Source: Rubrivivax albus
Lineage (GTDB): Bacteria > Pseudomonadota > Gammaproteobacteria > Burkholderiales > Burkholderiaceae_C
Direction: 5' to 3'
Length of the DNA: 64,000 bases
Assembly: GCF_004016515.1 (NCBI RefSeq)
Contig: NZ_SACT01000002.1
Coordinates: 248,001 to 312,000, forward strand
Positions 27,605-36,570 of the stretch are shown piece after piece. The notes beneath the pieces are model-generated. The model searched no databases, was not told the origin of the DNA, and saw only the letters and a list, made by a program, of their open reading frames with translations. Within the stretch, counting starts at the first letter, position 1. Each line of letters starts with the position of its first letter. The translations under genes and the position numbers were made by a program.

Positions 27605-28237
27605 ATGTGGTGGTTGGACCTGATGTTGACCGCGGCCGCGGTCGTGGTAGCCCTGGCGATGCGCCCCTGGCGCGCGGTGGGCGCCGGTGGCCCGCCCTGG
27701 CCGTGGCTGGCGTGGTGGGCGGCCCTGCCGGCGCTGTGGGGCGTGGACCGTTTCGCCCAGGTGCCGCTGGTGCAGCCGTTGTCCGGCGCCTGCCTGCTGA
27801 TGTGGATGGCCGGATGGCCGCTGGCGGTGCTGGGCCTGCTGCCGGTGGCCGCGGTGGTGTCGCTGCTGGCCGGGCTGCCGCCGGCCGAGGGCCTGCACCG
27901 GCTGGTGTGGCTGGGCCTGGTGCCGATGACACTGGCGCTGGGGCTCGGCGCGGCCATCCGCCGCTGGTTGCCCAACCACCTGTTCGTCTACATCCTGGGC
28001 CGCGGCTTCTTCGCCACCGCCATCGCCGGCAGCGTAGCGGGCGCCCTGTCGGTGACGCTGCACGGCGTGCCGGGTTCGCTGCAGCCCGGCGACCTGATGC
28101 TCGCGCGCTTCCTGGCCGCCTGGGGCGACGCCTTCCTCAGCGGCATGGTGGTGGCGATCTTCGTGGCCTTCCGCCCGCAGTGGCTGGCCACCTACGCCGA
28201 CCGCATCTGGCTGCAGCGCGACGCCGACCGCCGCTGA
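27605..28237 (+). CDS. CbiM-like ECF-type integral membrane protein
   Basis: A 210-residue very hydrophobic protein with about six membrane segments. LPNHLFVYILGRGFFATAIAG, with the conserved Asn/His and the YILGRGFF stretch, resembles the CbiM/energy-coupling-factor substrate-specific subunit family, whose members take up cobalt or nickel. In full transporters the extreme N-terminal Met-His binds metal; here it starts MWWLDL, so a different start or a different ligand is likely. No ATPase or T-component gene is adjacent. Assignment to the family is moderate and the substrate unknown. Confidence 0.65.
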   Translation: MWWLDLMLTAAAVVVALAMRPWRAVGAGGPPWPWLAWWAALPALWGVDRFAQVPLVQPLSGACLLMWMAGWPLAVLGLLPVAAVVSLLAGLPPAEGLHRLVWLGLVPMTLALGLGAAIRRWLPNHLFVYILGRGFFATAIAGSVAGALSVTLHGVPGSLQPGDLMLARFLAAWGDAFLSGMVVAIFVAFRPQWLATYADRIWLQRDADRR

Positions 28238-28246
28238 CGCCGTGGC

Positions 28247-29701
28247 TCAGCGCCGCCAGAACTGCGGCGTGAACAGCACCAGCAGGCTCAGCAGTTCCAG
28301 CCGGCCCAGCAGCATGCCGAAGGTGCAGACCCAGGTCTGGAAGTCGGTGAGCTTGCCGTAGTTCACCGCCGGGCCGACCTCGCCCAGGCCGGGCCCGATG
28401 TTGTTGACGCTGGCGATCACGGCGGTGAAGGCCGTGATCGGCTCCATGCCGCTGAACAGCAGCACCATGGTCAGGCCGACCAGGGTGGCGCCGTACATCA
28501 TCATGAAGGCGATCACGTTCTGCATCACGCGCGGGTCCACCGCCTTGCCGCCCATGACCACCGGGTTGACGACGTTGGGATGCACGATGCGCACCAGCTC
28601 GCGCTGCGACTGCTTGAGCAGCAGCAGCATGCGCACCATCTTGATCCCGCCGCCGGTGCTGCCGGCGCAGGTGGCGAAGCAGCCCAGCAGCACCATCAGC
28701 AGCGCCGCGAACATCGGCCACTGCGCGTAGTCCTGCGACGCGTAGCCGGTGGTGGTGGCCAGCGACACCACGTGGAAAGCCGTGTGGCGCAGCGCCTCGG
28801 CGTAGGTGTCGTAGTGGCCGTCCAGACGGATATAGACCGAGATCAGCAGCACCGCGCCGACGATCACCGCCACGAAGGCGCGCACCTCCACGCTGGACCA
28901 CAGCACGCGCAGCGAGCGCTGGCGCCAGGCGACGAAGTACATCGCAAAGCTGATGCCGGCCAGCATCATGAAGACGATCGCCACGCCCTCGATCAGCGGC
29001 GAGTTCCAGTAGCCGAAGCTGGCGTCGTGCGACGAGAAGCCGGCCAGGCCCATCGTCGTGCACATGTGCATGAAGGCGTCTTCCCAGCTCATGCCTGCCC
29101 AGCGGTAGGCGAAGAAGCAGGCCAGGCAGAACCAGAAGTACACCACCCACAGGCCGCGCGCCGTCTCGGCGATGCGCGGTGTCATCTTGGCGTCCTTCAT
29201 CGGGCCGGCCATCTCGGCCTTGAACAGCTGCGTGCCGCCCACGCCCAGCAGCGGCAGGATGGCCACCGCCAGCACGATGATGCCCAACCCACCCACCAGC
29301 TGCAGGAAGCAGCGCCAGACGTTGACCGACAGCGGCAGGTGGTCGAGCCCGGTGAGCACGGTGGCGCCGGTGGCGGTGAAGCCGCTCATGGCCTCGAAGT
29401 AGGCGTCGGTGACGCTGATGCCCGGGATGGCCAGCCAAAGCGGCAGCGCGGCAAAGGCCGGCAGCACCACCCACACCAGCGCCACCAGCACGAAGCCGTC
29501 GCGCGGCTGCAGTTCGCGGCGGAAGCGGCGCGTGGCCAGGCTCATCAGCAGGCCGGCAGCGGCGGTGACGACGATGGACGTCACGAAGGCGCGCTCGGCC
29601 GCATCGTGGCGGCCCACGGCGAAGGCCAGCGGCACGAGCATCAGCAGCGCGAACAGCACCACCATGCGGCCCACGAGCGCAACGACGGCGAGGCGGTTCA
29701 T
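28247..29701 (-). CDS. trkH: Trk potassium uptake protein TrkH
   Basis: A 484-residue potassium-transporting membrane protein. The four pore loops are visible: SGFTATGATVLTG, CTTMGLAGFSS, SLATTTGYASQDY and NNIGPGLGEVGP, together with the conserved GSTGGGIKMVR segment that links pore and membrane helix. With TrkA it mediates potassium uptake. It lies downstream of trkA in the same direction with a 90-base gap holding a short repeat. The C-terminus is complete. Confidence 0.95.
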   Translation of the reverse strand: MNRLAVVALVGRMVVLFALLMLVPLAFAVGRHDAAERAFVTSIVVTAAAGLLMSLATRRFRRELQPRDGFVLVALVWVVLPAFAALPLWLAIPGISVTDAYFEAMSGFTATGATVLTGLDHLPLSVNVWRCFLQLVGGLGIIVLAVAILPLLGVGGTQLFKAEMAGPMKDAKMTPRIAETARGLWVVYFWFCLACFFAYRWAGMSWEDAFMHMCTTMGLAGFSSHDASFGYWNSPLIEGVAIVFMMLAGISFAMYFVAWRQRSLRVLWSSVEVRAFVAVIVGAVLLISVYIRLDGHYDTYAEALRHTAFHVVSLATTTGYASQDYAQWPMFAALLMVLLGCFATCAGSTGGGIKMVRMLLLLKQSQRELVRIVHPNVVNPVVMGGKAVDPRVMQNVIAFMMMYGATLVGLTMVLLFSGMEPITAFTAVIASVNNIGPGLGEVGPAVNYGKLTDFQTWVCTFGMLLGRLELLSLLVLFTPQFWRR

Positions 29702-29727
29702 CCGTTCAAGGGCCGAGGCAGCCCGGC

Positions 29728-29789
29728 CGTCCGAAGGCGACAGGGGCCCTCTCGAGAGGTGTCGGGCGAAGCGGGATCGGGGGTGCCAT
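29728..29789. repeat. Short GC-rich intercistronic repeat, copy A (diverged)
   Basis: Begins CGTCCGAAGGC, has a central palindrome CCTCTCGAGAGG (29748-29759), then GGCGAAGCGGGATCGGGGGTG. It shares layout with copies at 34051-34116 and 49768-49831 and sits between trkA stop and trkH start. It is the most diverged copy. Confidence 0.4.
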
Positions 29790-29791
29790 GC

Positions 29792-31219
29792 TCAGCCGAA
29801 GAAGGTGGCGCTGACCTGGAACAGCTTCTCCACCTGGCGCAGCATGCGCTTGCGCGGGACGAAGACGATGACGTGGTCGTCGGTGTGGACCTCGGTGTCG
29901 TGGTGCGGGATCACCACGTCCTTGCGCGCGGCGCCCTCGCCCACCTGCACGTCGCGCACGATGGCGCCGATCACGGCGCCGGCCGGCAGCGGGATCTGCT
30001 CTATGCGCCGACCCACCACCTTTGAGCTCTTGCGGTCGCCGCGCGCCACCACCTCCAGCACCTCCGAGGCCCCGCGGCGCAGGCTGTACACCGCCGCCAC
30101 ATCGCCACGGCGGACATGGGCCAGCAGTTCGCCGATCACCGTCTGCGACGGCGAGATCGCGATGTCGATCTGCGTGCCCTGGCCCTGCACCAGGTCGGCG
30201 TAGGCCTTGCGGTTGATCAGCGCCAGCACGCGGTGCGCGCCCATGCGCTTGGCCAGCAGGCAGGACATGATGTTGTCCTCGTCGTCGCTGGTCAGCGCCA
30301 GGAAGAGGTCGCACTCGGCGACGTTCTCGTCCTCGAGCAGATCCTCGTCGGTGCTGTCGCCCTTGAGCACCAGGGCATGGTCGGGCAGCTGCGTGGTCAG
30401 GTACTCGCAGCGCCGCGGGTCGGCCTCGATGATCTTGACGTGGCACTCGCCGGCGATGTGGCGCGCCAGGCGCAGGCCCACACGGCCGCCGCCGGCGATG
30501 ATGACGCGCTTGACGGGGTCGTCGCGCCGGCGCATGGCGTCCAGCGCACGGCGGATGTGCTCGTTGGCGGCGAGCACGAAGACCTCGTCGCCGGCCTCCA
30601 CGCGGGTGCTGCCGTCGCAGACGATCTGCCGGTCCAGGCCCATCAGGTCGCGGCGGTAGATGGCCACGATGCGCATCGGCACGTCGGGCACCAGCTGCGG
30701 CAATTCGCTGATCACGTGGCCCACCAGCGGCCCGCCCTGCACCGCGCGCACCGCGATCAGGCTCACCCGCTGCTGCGAGAACTCCAGCACCTGCAGTGCT
30801 TCCGGGAACTCGATGAGCTTGCGGATGTAGGTGGTCAGGCTTTCTTCCGGGCAGATGATCTCGTCGACCGCGAAGCCGCCCTTGCCCATGATGTCGCTGC
30901 CGTCGGCGAACTCCGGGCTGCGCACGCGGGCGATGCGCGTGGGGATCCCGAAGACCTCGTGCGCCACCTTGCAGGCCACGAGGTTGGTCTCGTCCAGCGG
31001 CGCGCAGGCGATGAGCATGTCGGCATCCTCGGCGCCGGCATCCTTCAGCACCGAGGGCTGGATGCCGTTGCCGGCCACGCCGCGCAGGTCCAGCCGGTCC
31101 TGCAGCACGGCCAGGCGCTGCGGATCGGTGTCGATGACGGTGATGTCGTTCTGCTCGGAGACGAGGCTCTCGGCCACGCTCTCGCCGACCCGGCCGGCGC
31201 CGAGGATCAGAATCTTCAT
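29792..31219 (-). CDS. trkA: Trk potassium transporter regulatory subunit TrkA
   Basis: A 475-residue cytosolic NAD(H)-binding protein that gates TrkH. Two RCK modules are present, each with a Rossmann dinucleotide motif: MKILILGAGRVGESVAESL at the N-terminus and RVIIAGGGRVGLRLARHI near residue 233, each followed by an RCK_C domain. The start overlaps the stop of the upstream GTPase gene by ATGA, so trkA is coupled to the DUF3482/DUF2868 pair. The stop is followed by repeat copy A and trkH. Confidence 0.95.
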   Translation of the reverse strand: MKILILGAGRVGESVAESLVSEQNDITVIDTDPQRLAVLQDRLDLRGVAGNGIQPSVLKDAGAEDADMLIACAPLDETNLVACKVAHEVFGIPTRIARVRSPEFADGSDIMGKGGFAVDEIICPEESLTTYIRKLIEFPEALQVLEFSQQRVSLIAVRAVQGGPLVGHVISELPQLVPDVPMRIVAIYRRDLMGLDRQIVCDGSTRVEAGDEVFVLAANEHIRRALDAMRRRDDPVKRVIIAGGGRVGLRLARHIAGECHVKIIEADPRRCEYLTTQLPDHALVLKGDSTDEDLLEDENVAECDLFLALTSDDEDNIMSCLLAKRMGAHRVLALINRKAYADLVQGQGTQIDIAISPSQTVIGELLAHVRRGDVAAVYSLRRGASEVLEVVARGDRKSSKVVGRRIEQIPLPAGAVIGAIVRDVQVGEGAARKDVVIPHHDTEVHTDDHVIVFVPRKRMLRQVEKLFQVSATFFG

Positions 31220-32655
31220 GGCGCCGGATTATGGGGCGCGGCCGGGTACAGGCGCGCCAGCACGGCACGCGTGGCGGCAGCCAGCGGCGGCTGGAACGCC
31301 GCAGCATCGCCGGCCTTGCGCGCGTCGACCAGTCGGGCATGCTGCGGCGCCAGCTGCTCGGCCACCAGGGCACGCCAGTGCGGCGGCGCTTCGCCCGCGG
31401 CCCAGTCGCCCCGGCCGCGGCCGAAGTGGGCCACGGCCAGGTAGCGCAGCAGCGCCGCCTCGGCCTGCGCCAGCAGGGCGGCATCGGTCCAGGCCACGGC
31501 GCCGGCCGCACCGTCGCGGCCCTGCAGCCGGTTCACGGCGCGTGCCGCGCCGGCCGCGCCCAGCGCGCCGATCAGCCCGCCGGCGAGCAGGCCGCCGCCC
31601 AGCGTGAGGCCGCCGCTGGCGATGTCGGCCTTCAGCCCCGCCAGCGCGCCGGTGACCAGGCCGCCGACGACCGCAGCGCGGCCTTCGTCCACCGGCAACT
31701 GCACGTCGAAGTGGGTGGCGATGCGCGTCATCACCTCGGCCTGCGCGCTGCCGCGCAGGCCATGCAGCGCGATCAGCTCGGCCGTGTCCTGCTGCAGGGC
31801 CTGCTCCAGCCGCAGCGCCAGCGCCTGCTGCGCGACGACAGCGGGGTCCTCGCTGCGCGGCAGGCCCAGCGCGGCCCCGGCGCGGCGGGCGAGGTCGCGC
31901 AGGGCGCCGCCGGCGGGCATGGGCTCGCGGTCGGCGGCGGCACGCGCCAACCCGCGCGCCAGCAGCCCCATCGCGGCGTCGAAACGCTGCTCCGCCGCCG
32001 CCTGCCAGGCGGCGTGCAGGCGCTGCATGGCGGCGCGGGCCGGCCCATCCAGCACGCCCGCCACCTGGGCCAGCAGCACGCCTTCCTGCACCCAGCAGCG
32101 GGCAAAGGCGTCCAGCGGCAGCACGCCGCGCACCAGCGGGCGGCTGGCCAGGTGGGCGCGCCAGGCGTCCAGGTCGGCCTGCTCCTCGGCCGCCGGGCGC
32201 GGCGCACCGAGCTGGTTGAGCAGCACCAGCACCGGCTTGCCCATCCAGTGCAGCAGGTCCATCTCCGGGCCCACGTAGCCGGCGGCCGCCGGCGACTCGG
32301 CGGCGTTGACGAGGTAGAGCACCACATCCGCTTCGTCGCGCACCGCGCGCAGCGCCTGCTGGCTGGACCAGAAGGGGCGGTCGGCCAGACGATCCCAGGT
32401 GCCCGCGAGGAAACCCAGCAGCGGCTGCTCGGCCTGCTTCAGCCGGCGCACCAGGCGTGCGCTGTCGCCGAAGCCGGGCGTGTCCCACAGCATCAGGCGG
32501 TCGCCCTCCGGCGTCTGCAGCAGCAGGTGGCCGTCGGCGAATTCGGTGACGTGCGGCGCGTCGCGCACCTCCCCCACGTCGGCGCCCAGCAGCGTGCGCG
32601 CCAGCGTGGTCTTGCCGACGTTGGTGTGGGAGACGAGGGCCAGCGAGATCTGCAT
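31216..32655 (-). CDS. DUF3482 Era-like GTPase domain protein
   Basis: A 479-residue protein. The N-terminal 200 residues form a small-GTPase fold: P-loop SHTNVGKTTLARTLLG, G3 DTPGFGDS, and G4-like NQLG. The C-terminal part, a DUF3482 region, contains a glycine-rich hydrophobic segment (GGLVTGALAGLKADIASGGLTLGGGLLAGGLIGALGAAGAA) that may insert in or touch the membrane. Function of the family is unknown. It follows a DUF2868 membrane protein by 11 bases and overlaps trkA. The conserved pairing with DUF2868 suggests a membrane GTPase complex; the link with potassium uptake is only positional. Confidence 0.85.
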   Translation of the reverse strand: MQISLALVSHTNVGKTTLARTLLGADVGEVRDAPHVTEFADGHLLLQTPEGDRLMLWDTPGFGDSARLVRRLKQAEQPLLGFLAGTWDRLADRPFWSSQQALRAVRDEADVVLYLVNAAESPAAAGYVGPEMDLLHWMGKPVLVLLNQLGAPRPAAEEQADLDAWRAHLASRPLVRGVLPLDAFARCWVQEGVLLAQVAGVLDGPARAAMQRLHAAWQAAAEQRFDAAMGLLARGLARAAADREPMPAGGALRDLARRAGAALGLPRSEDPAVVAQQALALRLEQALQQDTAELIALHGLRGSAQAEVMTRIATHFDVQLPVDEGRAAVVGGLVTGALAGLKADIASGGLTLGGGLLAGGLIGALGAAGAARAVNRLQGRDGAAGAVAWTDAALLAQAEAALLRYLAVAHFGRGRGDWAAGEAPPHWRALVAEQLAPQHARLVDARKAGDAAAFQPPLAAATRAVLARLYPAAPHNPAP

Positions 32656-32666
32656 CGGCGCCCCGT

Positions 32667-34034
32667 TCACCGGTCCAGCGCGCGCTGCAGGGCCAGGCCC
32701 GCCACGGACGCCTCCGGCGCGTCCAGCGCCACGCTGACGAAAGGCTGCGCACCGACCAGCGCGCGCCAGGCGGCCTCGCGCTGCGCCAGGCGTTCGCCGT
32801 GCCCGAAGCGGCGCACGAAGCCGCTGTGGTCGGCCACGACGACGGGATCGGCCGCCGCCAGCGCCTGCAGCAGCCGCCCCTGCACCTCGGCCTCGGGTGT
32901 GGCGGCCAGGTCCACCAGCAGCACGGCGCGCGCGCCGGGCGGCGGGGTTGGCGGCTGGTCTTCGTCGCCCCAGTGCAGCGGGTCGGCCCACTGCACCGGC
33001 ACGGTGGCGCCAAAGCCGGCGGCCAGCATGGCGCGCAAGCCGGCCGCGGCGGCGGAAGTCGGCGCCGCGCCATGCGACAGCACCCACAGCGCACGCTGCG
33101 GCTGCAGCAGCCAGCGGTCGAAGGCCGGGGCCGAGGTGTCGAGCGGGAAGTTGCGCGACAACGTGCCGGCCCGGTGCAGTGCCCTGGCGGTCAGCACGGC
33201 ACGGGGCACCACCACCACCAGCAGCAGCTGCAGCGCCATCCAGCCGATCCACGGTGCGGCGCTGGCCGATGCCGGTGTGGCGGGCGTGACCCGCAGCGCC
33301 TCGAAGGCCTGGCCTGTGGGAAGCGCGCCGCCCGACAGCGCCAGCGCGGGTTGCAGACCCCAGGCCAGGGCCTGCTGCACGGTGTCCGGCGCCAGCAGGG
33401 TGCTGGCCCAGCCGGCGCGGTAGTCGAACACCAGGCCGCGCAGGCCCAGACCGACAATCAGGCCCAGCGCCAGGGCCCCGGCCGCCAGGTGCAGCAGCAC
33501 CGCGGCGCGGGCCTGGAACAGCGCGGCAGCGGCGTCGGCCCATCGCCCCGCAAAGGCTGCCGGCAGGCCGGCGCCCCCACCGGCGCGACGCAGCCATTGG
33601 CCGAGCCGCGCGCGCAGGCCCCCCGAAACCGCAGGGCGCCGCAGCGCCTGCACCACCAGCCCCGCGTAAAGCAGGACGTTCCAGCCCAGCACGCCCCAGA
33701 ACAGCGGGGACAGCAGGTTGAAGTAGGCGCCGCCCACCAGGGCGTCCGATGCCACGCCCGCCAGCAGCCCCACGACACCGGCCACACCGGCCCACGCGGG
33801 ACGCCACCCCGGGCTGCCGAGCAGGCGCTGGATGCCGCGGTCGCGCGGTACCAGGCGCTGCATCGCCAGCCGCGCGCGTTCGGCCAGGCGCGCGTCGCGC
33901 GGCGCGTCGGCCGGCAGGTCCTGCGCGGCGGCGCGTGTGGCCCAGTCGCGGTCCTCGGCGGTCCACAGCGCCGTCGGGGGCTGGGCTTCCAGCGCCTGCA
34001 GCAGCAGCACGGCGCGGGCCTGGTCTTCGGTCAT
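32667..34034 (-). CDS. DUF2868 membrane protein
   Basis: A 455-residue protein starting MTEDQARAVLLLQALE. Hydrophobic segments occur near residues 80-105 (GVAGVVGLLAGVASDALVGGAYFNLL), 110-130, 180-205 and 265-290, and the rest is soluble. The last third (RAVLLVDLAATPEAEVQGRLLQALAAADPVVVADHSGFVRRFGHGERL) has a nucleotide-binding-like flavour but no clear P-loop. It belongs to the DUF2868 family that is usually encoded next to a DUF3482 GTPase. Function unknown. The ATG at 34034 is chosen over 34064 because the latter lies in the repeat-bearing leader. Confidence 0.8.
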   Translation of the reverse strand: MTEDQARAVLLLQALEAQPPTALWTAEDRDWATRAAAQDLPADAPRDARLAERARLAMQRLVPRDRGIQRLLGSPGWRPAWAGVAGVVGLLAGVASDALVGGAYFNLLSPLFWGVLGWNVLLYAGLVVQALRRPAVSGGLRARLGQWLRRAGGGAGLPAAFAGRWADAAAALFQARAAVLLHLAAGALALGLIVGLGLRGLVFDYRAGWASTLLAPDTVQQALAWGLQPALALSGGALPTGQAFEALRVTPATPASASAAPWIGWMALQLLLVVVVPRAVLTARALHRAGTLSRNFPLDTSAPAFDRWLLQPQRALWVLSHGAAPTSAAAAGLRAMLAAGFGATVPVQWADPLHWGDEDQPPTPPPGARAVLLVDLAATPEAEVQGRLLQALAAADPVVVADHSGFVRRFGHGERLAQREAAWRALVGAQPFVSVALDAPEASVAGLALQRALDR

Positions 34035-34050
34035 CTCAGTGCCGCCCGGT

Positions 34051-34116
34051 CGTTCCGAAGGCACTGAGCGCCCCCTTGGGGGGCAGCGAACGGCGTGAGC
34101 GTGGGGGTGGACACAT
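34051..34116. repeat. Short GC-rich intercistronic repeat, copy B
   Basis: Begins CGTTCCGAAGGC, contains CCCCCTTGGGGGG (34071-34083) and then GCAGCGAACGGCGTGAGCGT. It lies just upstream of the DUF2868 start in the gap to the ABC permease. The second half is nearly identical to copy C at 49768-49831, including GGCAGCGAACG. The type is common in Burkholderiales as I remember it. Confidence 0.6.
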
Positions 34117-34148
34117 CACGTGATGATGCCTGCGCTCGAGACCCAGGC

Positions 34149-35423
34149 TCAGACGCGCGCCTGCAGACCGTCGGCCAGGGCGATGCGGTAAGCGCGCCAA
34201 CCGGGCACCGCGCTGGCCAGCAGGCCCGCGGCGCCGAGCACGCCCAGCCAGGTCCATTCCGCAACCCCCAGCGCCAACGGCTGCAGCACCAGGCCCAGCG
34301 TGTTCAGCGCCCAGGGTGCGGCCAGGGCCCAGGCCAGGGCCGTGGCCGCCACGCCGACGGCCAGACCCGTGAGGGTGACCAGGCTGCCTTCCAGCCCCAG
34401 CAGCAGCGCCACCGTGCGCGGCCCTGCGCCCACGGCGCGCAGGATGGCCAGTTCACGCCGACGCTGGTCCAGCCCGGCCAGGATCACCGCCACCAGGCCG
34501 AGCACGCTGACCACGGCCACCAGGCCGCTGGTGGCCAGCAGCGCACGCTCGCCGGCGCCCACCACGTCCCACAGCTCGTCCAGCGCCACGCCGGGCAGGA
34601 TCGCCATCAGCGGCTCGGCACGGAACTCGGCGATGCGACGCTGGGTGGAAAACACCGCCGTGCGGCGTTCCAGCCCCACCAGCAGCGCGGTGATGGCCTT
34701 GGGCGCGAGGTCGCGCTGCAGCGCCTGTTCGGCGCTGACGCGCAGGCCGGGCAGCGGCACGCCGGCCATCCAGTCGAGGTGGATGGCCTCCATGCCGGCC
34801 AGGGTGATGTGCACCGAGCGGTCCACCGGCGTGCCGGTGCGGGCCAGGATGCCGACCACGGTGAAGGGCTTGTCGGCGTGGTCGTTGGCGGCGAAGCTGC
34901 CGTCGCCGTGGCTGAGCACGATCCTGGCGCCGGGTGCGTAGCCCAGGCGCTCGGCGACGTCGGCGCCGATGACGGCCTCGAACACGCCGTCGAGGCCGTC
35001 GCCGAAGGCCCGGCCCAGGGCGAAGCGCAGCGCCTGCCCGCCACCATGGCGGTAGTGGGCGAAGTAGGCGTCGCTGGTGCCGACGACGGCGAAGCCGCGG
35101 TGCGAGTCACCCAGCGAGATCGGGATCGTCCACGCCACGCCAGGCATGGCAGAGACCGCCTGCGCGCTGGACCAGGTGATGTTGTTGGTGGCGTTGCCGA
35201 TGCGGAAAACCGAGTACAGCAGCAGCTGCACGGCCCCGGTGCGCGCACCGACGATGAGGTCGGTGCCGGCGATGGACTGCGCGAAGTTCTGCCGCACGTC
35301 CTGCCGCAGGCGCTCGATGCCCAGCAGCAGCAGCGTGGACAGCGCGATGGAGACCACCACGAGCGAGAGCACGAAGCGCCGGTTCCAGGCGCTGCGGGCG
35401 GCGAGGGTGAAAAGTCCCGTCAT
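34149..35423 (-). CDS. FtsX-like ABC transporter permease
   Basis: A 424-residue permease of the MacB/LolC type: an N-terminal membrane helix (FVLSLVVVSIALSTLLLLGI), a large periplasmic domain (about residues 45-270), and three C-terminal helices in an FtsX domain (VAVVSVLGLVAVILAGLDQRRRELAILRAVGA). Such permeases move lipoproteins, peptides or toxins out of the inner membrane, or act mechanically rather than as importers. The matching ATPase is upstream at 35905-36570, but the two genes are separated by a 455-bp repeated element. ATG at 35423 gives the expected short cytoplasmic N-terminus. Confidence 0.88.
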   Translation of the reverse strand: MTGLFTLAARSAWNRRFVLSLVVVSIALSTLLLLGIERLRQDVRQNFAQSIAGTDLIVGARTGAVQLLLYSVFRIGNATNNITWSSAQAVSAMPGVAWTIPISLGDSHRGFAVVGTSDAYFAHYRHGGGQALRFALGRAFGDGLDGVFEAVIGADVAERLGYAPGARIVLSHGDGSFAANDHADKPFTVVGILARTGTPVDRSVHITLAGMEAIHLDWMAGVPLPGLRVSAEQALQRDLAPKAITALLVGLERRTAVFSTQRRIAEFRAEPLMAILPGVALDELWDVVGAGERALLATSGLVAVVSVLGLVAVILAGLDQRRRELAILRAVGAGPRTVALLLGLEGSLVTLTGLAVGVAATALAWALAAPWALNTLGLVLQPLALGVAEWTWLGVLGAAGLLASAVPGWRAYRIALADGLQARV

Positions 35424-35440
35424 GGATTGGCAGGTTGCGG

Positions 35441-35895
35441 TACGGAGCGGAAGTTCATGTTCGAGCGCCCGTGGTCCTCGCGCTCCACCGCCTCTGCAGC
35501 AGGGCGGCGGCGGCGCCCGCGTTCTCCGGCCCACGCTCGCGGGGCGCTGCCATGGTTCATCCGCGGCCGAGGCTTCAACACCGCCAGTGGTGAATCAGCG
35601 TCCAGGCGACCGCGAATGGGGCCTGCGCCCGCAGGCGCCACCGCCACCCTGCGACACCGGCTCGCTGTTGCCGGGGCCCGACGCCGCGGCGCTGAAGAGG
35701 GGCGGGGGTTCGGGTGGGCGGGCGCAGGCCCCATTCGCGGTCGCCTCGTCGGCGACACACCGACGCTGGTGTTGACGCCTCGTCGGTGGATCACCACGGG
35801 CAGTGCCCCGCGAGCGTGGGCCGGAGAACGCCTGCCCGGACACGCCACGCTGAACGGCGGCGTTGATGGGCCACCGAACGCCCGCTCCGGGTCGA
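35441..35895. repeat. Large dyad-symmetric element, copy 1
   Basis: This fills the gap 35424-35904 between the ABC ATPase and permease genes. Two nested inverted-repeat pairs share a centre near 35675: 35521-35551 with 35799-35829 (one mismatch) and 35604-35632 with 35718-35746 (perfect). The whole sequence recurs in opposite orientation at 61706-62167. TTGCGG flanks it directly at 35435-35440 and 35896-35901, which may be a target duplication. It encodes no plausible protein. I do not recognise it as a known IS or MITE. Confidence 0.85.
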
Positions 35896-35904
35896 TTGCG
35901 GACA

Positions 35905-36570
35905 TCAGCCCAACACCTCCACCCGAGAGAATCGCTGCGCCAGCCGCACATCGTGGCTCACGAACACCAGCGCGCTGCCCGCCTCGGCACAGCACTGCAT
36001 CAGCAGCGCCATGAAGGCGTCGCGCGCGTCCTCGTCGAGCGCCGAGGTCGGCTCATCGGCCAGGATCAGCGCCGGCCGGCCGATCAGCGCGCGGGCCGCG
36101 GCCACGCGCTGCTGCTGGCCCACGGAGAGTTGCGCTGCCGGCCGCCGCCACAGCGCGTCGGCCAGGCCCATCGCACCAAGCAGGCGGCCGGCCTCGCCCT
36201 CGGCAGCCTGCGCGCGCCGGCGGGTCGAGAAGCGCAGTGCCAGCGTGACGTTGTCGTGCGCGCTCAGCCAGGGCAGCAGGTTGAACTGCTGGAAGATGAC
36301 GCCCAGATGGTCGGCGCGCAGGCGGTCGCGCGCCGGACCGGAGAGCATAGCCAGGTCCTGCCCCAGCACCTGCAGACGGCCGGCCTGGGGCGGCAGCACA
36401 CCGGCCAGCAGCGACAGCAGCGTGCTCTTGCCGCTGCCGCTGGCACCGCGCAGGAACACCTGCTCGCCGGCGGCGATGCGCAGCGCCGGCAACACGACCG
36501 TGTCCGCCGCGGCGCCCGGCCAGCGGAACCGCAGGTCCTGCGCGTCGACGACGACGCCCGGCGCGTTCAC
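35905..36570 (-). CDS. ABC transporter ATPase (LolD/MacB type)
   Basis: A 221-residue ABC ATPase with Walker A GASGSGKST, Q-loop IFQQFNLLPWLS, signature LSVGQQQRVAAARAL (a variant of LSGGQ with Val), Walker B LILADEPTSALD and H-loop VSHD. It should energise the FtsX-like permease encoded downstream. The GTG start at 36570 overlaps the stop of the acyl-CoA dehydrogenase (GTGA), placing it at the end of the leucine operon. The cargo is unknown. Confidence 0.88.
   Translation of the reverse strand: MNAPGVVVDAQDLRFRWPGAAADTVVLPALRIAAGEQVFLRGASGSGKSTLLSLLAGVLPPQAGRLQVLGQDLAMLSGPARDRLRADHLGVIFQQFNLLPWLSAHDNVTLALRFSTRRRAQAAEGEAGRLLGAMGLADALWRRPAAQLSVGQQQRVAAARALIGRPALILADEPTSALDEDARDAFMALLMQCCAEAGSALVFVSHDVRLAQRFSRVEVLG

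Noticed and set aside
34114..34125. CATCACGTGATG palindrome as an operator
   Set aside because: It overlaps the end of repeat copy B just after the permease stop and is unmatched elsewhere; chance is likely.
35445..36014. Coding interpretation of the large dyad element
   Set aside because: Frames on both strands are open and give similar Arg/Pro/Ala-rich peptides because the DNA is self-complementary and GC-rich; there is no start context or domain.
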